The notes beneath the pieces were generated by a model, which saw only the letters and a program-made list of their open reading frames with translations, had not been told where the DNA came from and ran no database searches. Of a stretch of 64,000 nt of DNA, positions 17,227 to 27,796 are shown piece after piece; the first letter of the stretch is position 1; each line of letters opens with the position of its first letter. A program made the translations under genes and the position numbers. The DNA lies in NCBI RefSeq assembly GCF_913778665.1, contig NZ_CAJYVQ010000001.1, positions 1 through 64,000 of the forward strand, given 5' to 3'. This DNA comes from an uncultured Stenotrophomonas sp. Its GTDB lineage: Bacteria > Pseudomonadota > Gammaproteobacteria > Xanthomonadales > Xanthomonadaceae.

Positions 17227-19410
17227 TCAGCCCGGCTCGCCGTCGTCGGGCGGCAGTTCGGAAAGTTCGCCCTGCACCTGCACGTTGTTGCGGCCCATCG
17301 CCTTGGCGCGGTAGCACTGGGCATCGGCGGCAGCCACCGCCTGGTCCACGCTCATGCCGCCGGCCAGCGGCGCGATCCCGATGCTGGCCCCGACCCGCAG
17401 GCGGCTCTGGTCCCACGGAATCGACAGCGAGGCCAGGGTGTTGAGCAGTTCACCGCCAATGCGGGCGGCACGGCGCGGCGTACAGCCCGGCAGGATCACC
17501 GCGAACTCGTCGCCACCCAACCGCGCCACCACGTCCGAATCGCGAACGCCATGGCGCAGCACGCTGGCCACCGCCCACAGCACGGCATCGCCAGCCAGGT
17601 GACCCCAGGTATCGTTGATCGGCTTGAAGCGGTCGAGATCGATGAACATCAGCGACGCCGCCTGCCCGGTACGCTCGACGCGGGTGATCGCCTGCTGCAG
17701 GTGCGCTTCGAAGCCGCGGCGGTTGCCCAGTTCGGTCAGCGGATCGATCTCGGCCAGATGACGGGCTTCGCGCTGGCGCGCACGCTGCTGGGTGTCGTCG
17801 CGCAGCACCCACACCGCGCCGCGCACATGGCCTTCGTCATCACGCAGCCAGGCGCGGGTCAGGTCCACCGGCACCGTCGCGGTGCCCAGCCGCATCAGCA
17901 GGTCCGCGTGCAGGTCCACCGCATTGCTTTCCGGGTCCAGCAGCACCGACACGTCCAGCACCGAACCCGGCGCGTACTCGGTGGTCAGCGCCAGCACGTC
18001 CTGCACATTGTGCCCGGTCAGCGACAGCGCGCCGTCGCCCGCCAGGGTGCGTACCGCCGCCGCATTGGCATAGTCGATGCGCCCATCCAGGCTGACGCTG
18101 AGCACCAGGTCGGCCACCGCGTCCAGGGTGATGCGGCTGCGCTGCTCGCTCTCGAACAGGCGCTGCTCGCTGCTGCGCTGGGCGGTGATGTCCTGGATCT
18201 GCGACACGAAATGCAACGGTTCGCCGTGTTCGTTGCGTACCAGCGAGACCGACAGGCGCGCCCAGATGGTGCGGCCGTCGCGATCGAGATAGCGTTTTTC
18301 CATGTGGTAATGGCTGCGCCGGCCGGCCAGCAGGTCCTGCACCAGGGCCAGGTCGGTCTGCAGGTCGTCGGCGTGGGTCAGGCGCTGGAAATCCACCTGC
18401 AGCAGCTCTTCGCGTGAGTAACCGAGGATCCGGCACAGGGCATCATTGACGTCCAGCCAGCGCCCTTCCAGCGACACCAGCGCCATGCCCAGCGCCGCCG
18501 AGGTGAAGGCACCGGCGAATTTTTCCGCCGACAGGCGGGCCTCGGCGCGTGCCTGCAGGATCTCGGTAATGTCCAGTGCCATGCCGACATAGCCGATGCG
18601 CGCACCGTCGGCGCCGTCCATGCGGCTGATCGACAGGCGCACTTGGCGTGGCTGGCCATCCTTGCGCAGCAGCGTCCACTGCCGCGAATAGGTCTGGCCG
18701 TCGGCACGCGCACTGAGCGCTTCGAACACACCCGGCAGATGGCCCTCGGCATCGCCCATGGATTGCACCCAGGCGCGCAGCTCATCCGGATCATGGAACG
18801 CGTCCAGGCAGCGCTGGCCGATCACCTCCGCCGCGCTGTAGCCCAGCAGCCGCTGGGCGCCAGTGTTGAACAGGGTGATGGTGCCCTCGGTATCGGTGGC
18901 AATCACCGCCACCTCATCGGACGCATCGACCACGGCCTGCAGGCGCTGGCGGGTATCGGCCGCATCATGGCGGGCCTGCTGCAGTTCGGTCACATCGGCA
19001 TGCGCGCCGGCCATCCACAGCGGCCGGCCCTGCCCATCCCATTCGAAGACACGGCCCCGGTCCTGGATCCAGATCCACTGACCGTTCTTGTGGCGCATGC
19101 GCAGCAGGCAGGCGTAGTTGTCGCTGCGGCCTTGGAAATGCTCTTCCAGCGCCGCGTCCGAAAGTGCAACGTCGTCGGGATGCACCAGCTTCAGGAACGT
19201 CGACTGGCAGATCGGCTCCAGCTCCTCCAGGCGGTAGCCGACAATCTCGGCCCAGCGCGCGTTGACCCGCATCTCGCCGGTCTGCACATTCCATTCCCAG
19301 GTGCCGGCGGCCGTGCCATCGATGATCATCGCCAGCCGGCGGCGCTCTTCGGCCAGCTCCTGCAGCCGGCGTTCCAGCAGTCCATTGCCGTTGGTGCCCT
19401 GCCCCGCCAT
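17227..19410 (-). CDS. multi-PAS diguanylate cyclase
   Basis: A 727-aa soluble protein with about four PAS/PAC sensor domains in series (for example TWEWNVQTGEMRVN, then VIATDTEGTITLFNTGAQRLLGY, LEGRWLDVNDALCRILGY, and SLDGRIDYANAAAVRTLAG) followed by a GGDEF domain with an intact RLGGDEFAVILPG signature and YRAKAMGRNNVQV at the end. It should make cyclic di-GMP; no clear allosteric I-site (RxxD) was seen before the signature. No EAL domain is present. ATG 19410 has GGAGG 8 nt upstream; the longer upstream frame is rejected. It is transcribed towards the two-component operon, which has its own box. Confidence 0.94.
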   Translation of the reverse strand: MAGQGTNGNGLLERRLQELAEERRRLAMIIDGTAAGTWEWNVQTGEMRVNARWAEIVGYRLEELEPICQSTFLKLVHPDDVALSDAALEEHFQGRSDNYACLLRMRHKNGQWIWIQDRGRVFEWDGQGRPLWMAGAHADVTELQQARHDAADTRQRLQAVVDASDEVAVIATDTEGTITLFNTGAQRLLGYSAAEVIGQRCLDAFHDPDELRAWVQSMGDAEGHLPGVFEALSARADGQTYSRQWTLLRKDGQPRQVRLSISRMDGADGARIGYVGMALDITEILQARAEARLSAEKFAGAFTSAALGMALVSLEGRWLDVNDALCRILGYSREELLQVDFQRLTHADDLQTDLALVQDLLAGRRSHYHMEKRYLDRDGRTIWARLSVSLVRNEHGEPLHFVSQIQDITAQRSSEQRLFESEQRSRITLDAVADLVLSVSLDGRIDYANAAAVRTLAGDGALSLTGHNVQDVLALTTEYAPGSVLDVSVLLDPESNAVDLHADLLMRLGTATVPVDLTRAWLRDDEGHVRGAVWVLRDDTQQRARQREARHLAEIDPLTELGNRRGFEAHLQQAITRVERTGQAASLMFIDLDRFKPINDTWGHLAGDAVLWAVASVLRHGVRDSDVVARLGGDEFAVILPGCTPRRAARIGGELLNTLASLSIPWDQSRLRVGASIGIAPLAGGMSVDQAVAAADAQCYRAKAMGRNNVQVQGELSELPPDDGEPG

Positions 19411-19618
19411 CAGGTCGTCCTCCGGCCCGTGCGGGCAGGCGCGGGCCGCAGCGATTGGCTGCAGCATGCGACGAAGACGGCGGGTCGTGCTGACGTCATG
19501 GCCCTCCCCAGCGACAGCGGGGCGGCCGAACGCCTCCCCTCCAGCGCAAGTGTGCGCAATTGCGGGGAAAATCGACAAGTCCCCCGCTACGGATCAACCG
19601 TGACGGAGGGCGTGAACC

Positions 19619-22006
<2,388 letters not shown>

Positions 22007-22211
22007 TGCTTCAGGTCTGTGCCGCATTACGGGAAGACCCCATTCTGGCAACCTACGACGGAGCCGGACAAGGCATTGACAGGGGGCGAGGTTCAGCGGC
22101 GGGGCCGGATTGGACGCCGGCATCCTGGCGATGGGGCTCGGACTGGCCCGGGCTGGGATGCCGGCGCGGGCGCGCGATGGTTGGGGCGCGCCCTGCCGCG
22201 TACTGCGAAGG

Positions 22212-22427
22212 TCAGCGGTAGTGGCGGGCGGCGCGCTGCATGACAATCTCGTCACGCATGCTTTCCAGAGCCATCAGGCGGACTTTGCCAACACCCTGCA
22301 GTTCCATGAACCGCTCCGTGTAGAACTCCGGCCCCAGCGCGGTGTCGGCGCGGGATTTGCTGAAACCGTAGGGCACCACGCCCTTCTCGCCATCCTTGCT
22401 ACCACCGACATAAAGAACGATTGCCAT
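22212..22427 (-). CDS. small hypothetical protein
   Basis: A 71-aa protein ([21 protein letters not shown] at the start) with GGAGG 10 nt before ATG 22427. It is basic at the C-terminus ([15 protein letters not shown]) and has no signal peptide or membrane segment. I do not recognise a family; phage-type small proteins look similar. The strong ribosome site and codon use support it. Confidence 0.7.
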   Translation of the reverse strand: MAIVLYVGGSKDGEKGVVPYGFSKSRADTALGPEFYTERFMELQGVGKVRLMALESMRDEIVMQRAARHYR

Positions 22428-22710
22428 GTGATGTCTTCCTCCAAATTGCTACTGCCTACTGCACGCGATGAGCGATGCCGCGAGCTCATCGAGGGAGAGC
22501 TTACCGCGTCGAACCTGACTGGAACGTCACGAAGGCTAATGACGATCGGTTGCATGCAGATGACTGCGGGATCGCAGCAGAATGCTTATGCATCCTTAAC
22601 TTCCAGCTAACGAATGCAGGGGCGTTCCCGCCAACGGCGCAGCCCCTCGTGGCTTGGCCGCGAAATGCGCTTCATGTGATTGGGTCGGTCGGGGTGGGTG
22701 GGGGTGGAGG

Positions 22711-22770
22711 GGTATCCGCGGCATGGATGCCGCGGCTAAGCCCCCATGGATGGGTTCAAGGCGTCCCCGC
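22711..22770. repeat. double-hairpin intergenic repeat
   Basis: Two stacked perfect hairpins: CCGCGGCAT-GG-ATGCCGCGG (22716-22735) and CCCAT-GG-ATGGG (22743-22754), followed by a GC-rich tail. This type is a widespread intergenic repeat in Stenotrophomonas. It sits in a gene-free stretch (22428-22850); the remainder of that stretch holds nothing I recognise apart from a G-rich tract just before the repeat. Confidence 0.6.
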
Positions 22771-22850
22771 CAGCCCCACTCCTCCGGCCAGCCCCCAGCA
22801 AGCGGGCATTCGGCGACCCAGCCATGAGGGGCTGCGCCGTTGGCTGGAAA

Positions 22851-23303
22851 CTACGGCCACCAGCCGCGTCCGAACCGGGCGTAATGGTCCGCCGCGCGTT
22901 CGAACGGGTTGTGCGCGCTTACCCCACCACACAGCAGGTATACCGGCAGGTACAGCGGCCCCAGTACCAGGTACTGGTAGACATGCGCGCGCTCGTGGTC
23001 ATCCAGCCGGATCAGCGGCTCCACGCCCCATCCGGCCTGATGCGCATAGGTGCGGCAGGAAATGCACAGATCGTTGCCGGTGTGCAGGATCACGTTGCCC
23101 AGCGTGATCGCCCCGCCCGGCCCCCATGGCCAGCGGTCGAACACCACCGCACAGTCGCGCCCGCTCCAGCGCAATGTCGCGCCACCGAGCATGCCGGCCA
23201 GCCCACCAACCAGGCCGACCAGGGTATTGGGCAGGGTCCACAGCGCGCCCAGCACCTGCAACGCGCGCAGCCAGCGTGGCCGAGGCCGGGACGTGGTGTT
23301 CAA
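22851..23303 (-). CDS. hypothetical membrane protein with HERAH motif
   Basis: A 150-aa protein with a hydrophobic N-terminal segment (TLPNTLVGLVGGLAGMLGG), then ITLGNVILH, LDDHERAHVYQYLVLGPLYLP (split: LDDHERAHVYQY and LVLGPLYLPVYLL) and a His/Arg-rich end. The HERAH could bind a metal, reminiscent of HExxH, but no peptidase family is clear. A TTG at 23303 overlapping the TGA of pspC (TTGA) with GAGG 4 nt upstream is the best start; a GTG at 23330 lies inside pspC without a ribosome site. It therefore appears coupled to pspC. Confidence 0.75.
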   Translation of the reverse strand: MNTTSRPRPRWLRALQVLGALWTLPNTLVGLVGGLAGMLGGATLRWSGRDCAVVFDRWPWGPGGAITLGNVILHTGNDLCISCRTYAHQAGWGVEPLIRLDDHERAHVYQYLVLGPLYLPVYLLCGGVSAHNPFERAADHYARFGRGWWP

Positions 23304-23503
23304 TCGGCCTCGTTGGGGATCAGCAGCCACAGGATCAGGTAGACCAGGATGCCGGGGAACGCGGCCGAGCCGATCGATACCAGCACGAACACGATTCGCA
23401 CCAGGGTGGCATTCCAGCCGAACCGATGGGCGATGCCGCCCATCACGCCGGCAATCATGCGGTCGTTCAGTGAACGCGACAGCGTCTTGGGCGTGGTGTT
23501 CAT
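23300..23503 (-). CDS. pspC: PspC domain membrane protein
   Basis: A 67-aa PspC-family protein: LSRSLNDRMIAGVMGGIAHRF is the cytoplasmic entry (read as LNDRMIAGVMGGIAHRFG), followed by a helix (LVRIVFVLVSIGSAAFPGIL) and YLILWLLIPNE. PspC proteins sense envelope stress and cooperate with PspA/PspB, but no pspA or pspB is present here, as is usual in xanthomonads with stand-alone PspC. ATG 23503 has GAGGAG upstream. The downstream gene starts on its stop codon. Confidence 0.9.
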   Translation of the reverse strand: MNTTPKTLSRSLNDRMIAGVMGGIAHRFGWNATLVRIVFVLVSIGSAAFPGILVYLILWLLIPNEAD

Positions 23504-23569
23504 GGCGGCGTCTCCTCGGGAACCAGAATGAGCAGTCGAGTGTGGCCCGACTTTACACTCCGGCCGTGT

Positions 23570-23938
23570 CTACGGCGTGCGTTGGCGTAACGCCTGCAGG
23601 TGGGCGCCGAACCAAGCGGCTGCGGTCTGCTCAGGCTGTCCGGGACACTGAATCCGGTAGGGCTTGCCGCTCATGCTGCTCTGGCTGGCGGCGCGCTCGA
23701 TGAACTGCTCGGCACTGTTTACCTGATTCTTCTTCAGCAGGTAGTCGTACTTGCGCTGCAGGTGCGCACGCGCATCACCGCCGTCGTACCAGCTGCCATT
23801 GCGCTGGAACCGGCACTGCGAACCCTCGAGGCTGCCGATCAGCTGCGCGATCTCGCGCTGCGCCTGCGGGCCCGGGGCGGCGTAGGTGAGTGGCGCGGCG
23901 AGCAGTGCGGCCAGGATCAACGGAATACGGTACGTCAT
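23570..23938 (-). CDS. DUF5329 periplasmic protein
   Basis: A 122-aa exported protein: signal peptide (LILAALLAAPLTYAA), then the DUF5329 pattern REIAQLIGSLEGSQCRFQRN, WYDGGDARAHLQRKYDYL, AEQFIERAASQSSMSGKPY and a second Cys in RIQCPGQ. Two cysteines could form a disulfide. Two adjacent ATG codons (23941, 23938) follow a GGGGGG site, so the exact start is uncertain by one residue. Function unknown. It is next to, and on the same strand as, the PHA synthase genes. Confidence 0.82.
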   Translation of the reverse strand: MTYRIPLILAALLAAPLTYAAPGPQAQREIAQLIGSLEGSQCRFQRNGSWYDGGDARAHLQRKYDYLLKKNQVNSAEQFIERAASQSSMSGKPYRIQCPGQPEQTAAAWFGAHLQALRQRTP

Positions 23939-23971
23939 CATCCCCCCAAGGTAGTGGAGCATGGCTCGACC

Positions 23972-25039
23972 TTACAGATCGCGGGCCTTCAGCCAACCAT
24001 CGATGGTGGCCGGTACTTCACGCTGCGCGCGGCCGGACACATAAATGCCGATGTGGCCGCCACGGAAACTGGACTCGGTATAGTCGTTCGTGCCCAATCG
24101 CCCGCGCATCGCCCGCGAAGCATCCGGCGGCACCAGGTGGTCCTGCTCGGCGTAGATGTTCAGCACCGGCAGGGTCACCTGCGACAGATCCACCGCCTCC
24201 TCGCCGATCCGCACCGTGCCCTTCATCAGCCCGTTGCCCTGGTAGAACTGCTTGATGAAGTCACGGAACGCCTCGCCCGCCAGGTCCGGCGAATCGAAGA
24301 TCCACTTCTCCATGCGCAGGAAATCCTCCAGCGCCGCCTTGTCATCGAGGATGTCGAGCAGCCCGACGTACTTCTGCACGTTGAGGCGGAACGGCTTGAG
24401 CATCAGGTAGCTGGCATTCATCAGGTCGGCCGGGATGTTGCCCAGCGTATCCACCAGCAGGTCCACATCCACCTGGCGCGCCCAGTGCGAGAGCATGTTG
24501 TCGGCGGTCTGGAAATCGACCGGGGTGACCATGGTGATCAGCGTGCCCAGCTTGTGACGCCGCAGCGCGGCATAGCACAGCGCGAACACCCCGCCCTGGC
24601 AGATGCCGAGCAGGTCCACCGGCCCGCCACTGCGCGCCCGCAACGCATCCACCGCGCCATCGATGTAGCGCAGCAGGTAATCCTCCAGGGTCTGGAAGCG
24701 CTCGGAGCGGTCCGGATAGCCCCAGTCCAGCACGTAGACGTCCTGGCCAAGCGCCAGCAGCTTCTGCACCAGCGAGCGATCGGCCTGCAGGTCCACCATG
24801 TACGGCCGGTTGACCAGCGCGTAGACGATCAGCAGCGGCGTGCGCCGCGTCGGCGCCTGCTCGCCGACAAAGCGGTACAGCACCACCTTGCCGTCGCGCC
24901 AGACTTCCTCGCGGGCGGTAACGCCATAGTCGACGTCTTCCACCTGCGGCAGCAGCTTCAGCCCTTCCAACAGCTTGCGCTGCATGGCCAGGGTTTCCTG
25001 CATCAGGTCATCGGCGTTGAAGCCCAGCGGCCCTTTCAT
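23972..25039 (-). CDS. phaC: class III poly(3-hydroxyalkanoate) synthase, catalytic subunit
   Basis: A 355-aa alpha/beta-hydrolase-fold PHA synthase. The lipase-like box is LLGICQGGVFA with catalytic Cys147; the Asp lies in IYAEQDHLVP and the His in FRGGHIGIYVSG, completing the triad. Length and the absence of a long N-terminal domain are those of class III enzymes, which need PhaE. It polymerises 3-hydroxyacyl-CoA on the granule surface. Its ATG overlaps the phaE stop (ATGA). No phaA, phaB or phaJ is nearby, so monomer supply comes from elsewhere. Confidence 0.95.
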   Translation of the reverse strand: MKGPLGFNADDLMQETLAMQRKLLEGLKLLPQVEDVDYGVTAREEVWRDGKVVLYRFVGEQAPTRRTPLLIVYALVNRPYMVDLQADRSLVQKLLALGQDVYVLDWGYPDRSERFQTLEDYLLRYIDGAVDALRARSGGPVDLLGICQGGVFALCYAALRRHKLGTLITMVTPVDFQTADNMLSHWARQVDVDLLVDTLGNIPADLMNASYLMLKPFRLNVQKYVGLLDILDDKAALEDFLRMEKWIFDSPDLAGEAFRDFIKQFYQGNGLMKGTVRIGEEAVDLSQVTLPVLNIYAEQDHLVPPDASRAMRGRLGTNDYTESSFRGGHIGIYVSGRAQREVPATIDGWLKARDL

Positions 25040-26133
25040 CGCGCGCGGGCCCGCGAGGTGCTGCGCGGCGCCGCCTTCGACGCCGCTGCCGGCTTGCTGG
25101 CCGGAGCCTTCCGTACCGCCGTCTTCTTCGCCGCGGGCGGGGTCGCCGGCGCGGCCTTTTTCGCAGGCTTGCGCGTGGCCGGTTTTACCTTCGCGGGTGC
25201 TGGCTGTGCCACCGGATCCACGGCAGCGGTGCCGGCCAGTACCGCCACCTGCGCCTGCAGGCGACGCAGGCTGCGTTCCAGCTCGGCGATGCGGCGGTGT
25301 GCAGCGTCCATCTCGCTGCGGGTCGGCAGGCCGATGCGTTCGCTGATCTGTTCAATCTCGCGCTGCACGCCCGCGCGCAGGCGCATCTGCGCATTGCCCA
25401 GCGCGGCGTACACCTGCTGGAACGGCTCGGACATGGCGACCTTGGCGTAGGCCTCTTCGGCCACTTCGATCCACAGATCGAACATCGCGCGGGCGCTGGT
25501 CAGCTGGCTGCCGGGCTGTTCGTGCTGGGCCAGGCGCTGTTCGAACAGTGAGAAGGCCTCATCCAGCGCCTGTCGGATCTGCTCGACGTAGGCCCGCGAA
25601 TGCTGCTGGTATTCCTCCTGCGCACGCAGCAGTGCCTGCCAGCGCGCCTGGTGCTCGCGACCAGGCCCGAACGCCGGGCTCTGCAGCCACGGGCCGGCCT
25701 GCACCTGGAACTGCTGCAGCCACGCCGCGAACTCGGGCACCGCAGCGCCTGCCTGGGTACTGCCACGTGCGCCCTGCAGCATCCATTGCAACATGCCATC
25801 GCCCTGCCTCTGCACCGCCTCACGCCAGGCCTGGGCGACCTCCGCACTGCTGGCGTCGCGACCGGCAAAGCGCGCGGCCACTTCCTGCATCGTGCCGTAC
25901 CAGCTGCCGGCCTGTTGACGGAAGCGCCGCAAGGCGTCTTCCGGCGCGCCCTGCCCCTGTTCGGGCAACAGCTGGCCCCACCAGTCGAACAGGCGCTGCC
26001 AGCTGCCGGGGTCATCGCCAGCCGGCGCGCCCGGTGCAGCCGCATGGCGCAGGGCATCGCCCCACGCTCCGAAGTACTGCCGGGACAGGTTTTCGAAATC
26101 GCTGCTGCCGGCATCGTGGGCCGAGCTGGTCAT
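25036..26133 (-). CDS. phaE: class III PHA synthase subunit PhaE with lysine/alanine-rich tail
   Basis: A 365-aa partner of PhaC. The body has the PhaE pattern (FDWWGQLLPEQ, ARAMFDLWIEVAEEAYAKVA, FQQVYAALGNAQMRLR) and a coiled coil (IAELERSLRRLQAQVAVLAG). The last 70 residues are a low-complexity basic tail of Lys, Ala, Pro and Arg (for example KPAKKAAPATPPAAKKTAVR) like histone H1 or the tail of the phasin PhaF. By analogy that tail could tie granules to DNA. It is the first gene of the phaEC pair and overlaps phaC by 4 bp. Confidence 0.92.
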   Translation of the reverse strand: MTSSAHDAGSSDFENLSRQYFGAWGDALRHAAAPGAPAGDDPGSWQRLFDWWGQLLPEQGQGAPEDALRRFRQQAGSWYGTMQEVAARFAGRDASSAEVAQAWREAVQRQGDGMLQWMLQGARGSTQAGAAVPEFAAWLQQFQVQAGPWLQSPAFGPGREHQARWQALLRAQEEYQQHSRAYVEQIRQALDEAFSLFEQRLAQHEQPGSQLTSARAMFDLWIEVAEEAYAKVAMSEPFQQVYAALGNAQMRLRAGVQREIEQISERIGLPTRSEMDAAHRRIAELERSLRRLQAQVAVLAGTAAVDPVAQPAPAKVKPATRKPAKKAAPATPPAAKKTAVRKAPASKPAAASKAAPRSTSRARAR

Positions 26134-26155
26134 CGCAGGCCTCCGCAGGGCTGGC

Positions 26156-26770
26156 TCATGGCTTGGGAATACGCAGGGTCTTGCTGATCATCAGCGAACC
26201 GGACAGGGCGAACAACAGCACCATCGGGTGCAGCTGCCACGGCCCGACCTGCCACTGGCCGAACCACAGGTTCTGGCCGATCGCGTCGGTGCCGGCGGCA
26301 ATCGCCAGCACGATCACCAGCAGCAGGCTGGTCGGGATCGGCGTACCCTCGAAATACGCCACCTTGCCCTCGTCGCCGGCCAGCGCCTCGGCAGTGACGT
26401 TGTAGCGTGCCAGGCGGCTGACGCCGCAGCAGACGAAGTAGCTCAGCACCAGCCAGTCCCAGCCGCCCTGCATGCCGCAGGCATAGGCCAGTGCCGCCGG
26501 GGCCACGCCGAAGGAGATCACGTCCGACAGCGAATCCAGCTCACGACCCAGGGTGGAACTGGACTTGCGCCAGCGTGCGATGCGGCCGTCGAGGGCGTCG
26601 AAGATGAAGGCCAACGGGATCAGCGCCATGCCGAACAGCAGATAGCCGCGCTCGCCATCCTGCAGGAAGCGCATTGCGGCGAAGACCGCACCGGTGCCGC
26701 AGAACGCGTTGGCCAGGGTGAACCAGTCGGCCAGCTGGAATTCGCGCAGCATCGAGAAGTGACGTTTCAT
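26156..26770 (-). CDS. pssA: CDP-diacylglycerol-serine O-phosphatidyltransferase
   Basis: A 204-aa integral membrane enzyme of the CDP-alcohol phosphatidyltransferase family. The family signature is intact: DALDGRIARW, then eight residues, G-x3-D-x3-D in LGRELDSLSD. About six hydrophobic segments follow. The product's length and the early 'LANAFCGTGAVFAA' fit the PssA type, which makes phosphatidylserine, the precursor of phosphatidylethanolamine. A related alcohol phosphatidyltransferase cannot be excluded from sequence alone. It ends 22 bp upstream of phaE on the same strand. Confidence 0.85.
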   Translation of the reverse strand: MKRHFSMLREFQLADWFTLANAFCGTGAVFAAMRFLQDGERGYLLFGMALIPLAFIFDALDGRIARWRKSSSTLGRELDSLSDVISFGVAPAALAYACGMQGGWDWLVLSYFVCCGVSRLARYNVTAEALAGDEGKVAYFEGTPIPTSLLLVIVLAIAAGTDAIGQNLWFGQWQVGPWQLHPMVLLFALSGSLMISKTLRIPKP

Positions 26771-26931
26771 GGAGTCTCACGGAGCATCAAGGCCCACAGA
26801 TTACCGCGAGCGCCGCCGTGGGTGACAGCGCCCAGCGGGGCGATTCTTCACCACTCGCTCACTTGTCTTCGCCATCGGTGAATTTTTCGCCACCCATCTT
26901 GACAGCCTAGGGGGATGGCGCCTGTCGCGGC

Positions 26932-26977
26932 TTATCCACAAAGTTGCCCACGCGTAATCCACACCCCCTGTGGACAA
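26932..26977. promoter_or_regulatory. group of three DnaA-box-like 9-mers
   Basis: TTATCCACA (26932-26940, exact consensus), TAATCCACA (26955-26963, one mismatch) and TGTGGACAA (26969-26977, reverse strand of TTGTCCACA, one mismatch) lie within 46 bp. They are in the 350-bp gene-free stretch (26771-27120) between divergent pssA and a methyltransferase gene. No dnaA, dnaN or AT-rich unwinding region is present, so this is not the chromosome origin; it may be a DnaA titration or regulatory site. Confidence 0.6.
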
Positions 26978-27120
26978 CCAGATCTCACCGACTGCGACGC
27001 TGGACATTTCCTCATCACCCGACAGCGGGGTTTCCCTACTTCCCAAGCTGCGATGCGGGCGTTATGTTCATCGGCGGACCCGCCGCCGCCACGTCCGAAT
27101 CTCATCGATGGACGACGACG

Positions 27121-27765
27121 ATGCTGGATGCTTCCACCCTGGCCGCACAGCTGCGGCAGCCCCATGGCGATGCCGCGCTGGCGGTCGCCGAGTCGATGAA
27201 CCGCAGCAACCGCGCCCTGAACCTGGCCGCGATCGGTCTGCTGGCGGTCACGGCCGGCGAACGCATCCTGGAGATCGGCCCCGGCAATGCGGCCTTCACT
27301 CCCCAGCTGCTGCAGGTGCCAGGCAGCCAGTATCTGGGCATTGAACTGTCCGCCGCCATGGTCGAGGCCGGCAACCAGCGCTTGGCACGGGCCGGCCTGG
27401 GTGAGCGGGCGGCGATGCGGCTGGGCGATGCCCATGCGCTGCCGCTGGACGAGGCCTGCATGGATGCCGCACTCGCGGTCAACACGCTCTATTTCTGGCC
27501 CAACCTGGCCCCGGTGCTGGACGAGCTGGCACGCGTGCTGCGCCGCGGAGGCCGGCTGTGCCTGGCATTCGGCGATGCCGCCTTCATGCGCAGCCTGCCG
27601 TTTGCCGCCGATTTCCAGCTGCATCGGCTGGATGCGGTGGAGCTGGCCCTACGCGTATCGGGATTCAACGTCTCGGCCTGGCGCAGCCATCGCGAAACCG
27701 CCGCCGGCAACGACGGGCAGACGCGGGAAAAGCATTTCCACCTGCTGCTGGCGCATCGGCGCTGA
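27121..27765 (+). CDS. class I SAM-dependent methyltransferase
   Basis: A 214-aa methyltransferase (UbiE/Methyltransf_11 type). Motif I is RILEIGPGNAAFTP, the acidic end of strand 2 is YLGIELS, motif II region is GDAHALPL and LRRGGRLCLAF is motif III. The substrate is unknown; the fold fits small molecules rather than RNA. ATG 27121 begins the conserved helix; longer frames into the intergenic region are not supported. Divergent from pssA across the DnaA-box group. Confidence 0.85.
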   Translation: MLDASTLAAQLRQPHGDAALAVAESMNRSNRALNLAAIGLLAVTAGERILEIGPGNAAFTPQLLQVPGSQYLGIELSAAMVEAGNQRLARAGLGERAAMRLGDAHALPLDEACMDAALAVNTLYFWPNLAPVLDELARVLRRGGRLCLAFGDAAFMRSLPFAADFQLHRLDAVELALRVSGFNVSAWRSHRETAAGNDGQTREKHFHLLLAHRR

Positions 27766-27769
27766 ACCT

Positions 27770-27786
27770 GGCCGGTTGCTCCGGCC
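27770..27786. terminator. hairpin between convergent methyltransferase and MATE genes
   Basis: GGCCGG-TTGCT-CCGGCC in the 31-bp gap between two convergent stops. There is no T run; it may serve both genes. Confidence 0.4.
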
Positions 27787-27796
27787 GGGTCGGCGG

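Noticed and set aside
23600..25450. 616-aa open frame antisense to the phaC/phaE region
   Set aside because: Same reason: a shadow of phaE and phaC codons in a GC-rich genome.
26932..26977. Chromosome origin
   Set aside because: Three DnaA-like boxes only; no dnaA, dnaN, rpmH or gyrB nearby and no AT-rich unwinding region.
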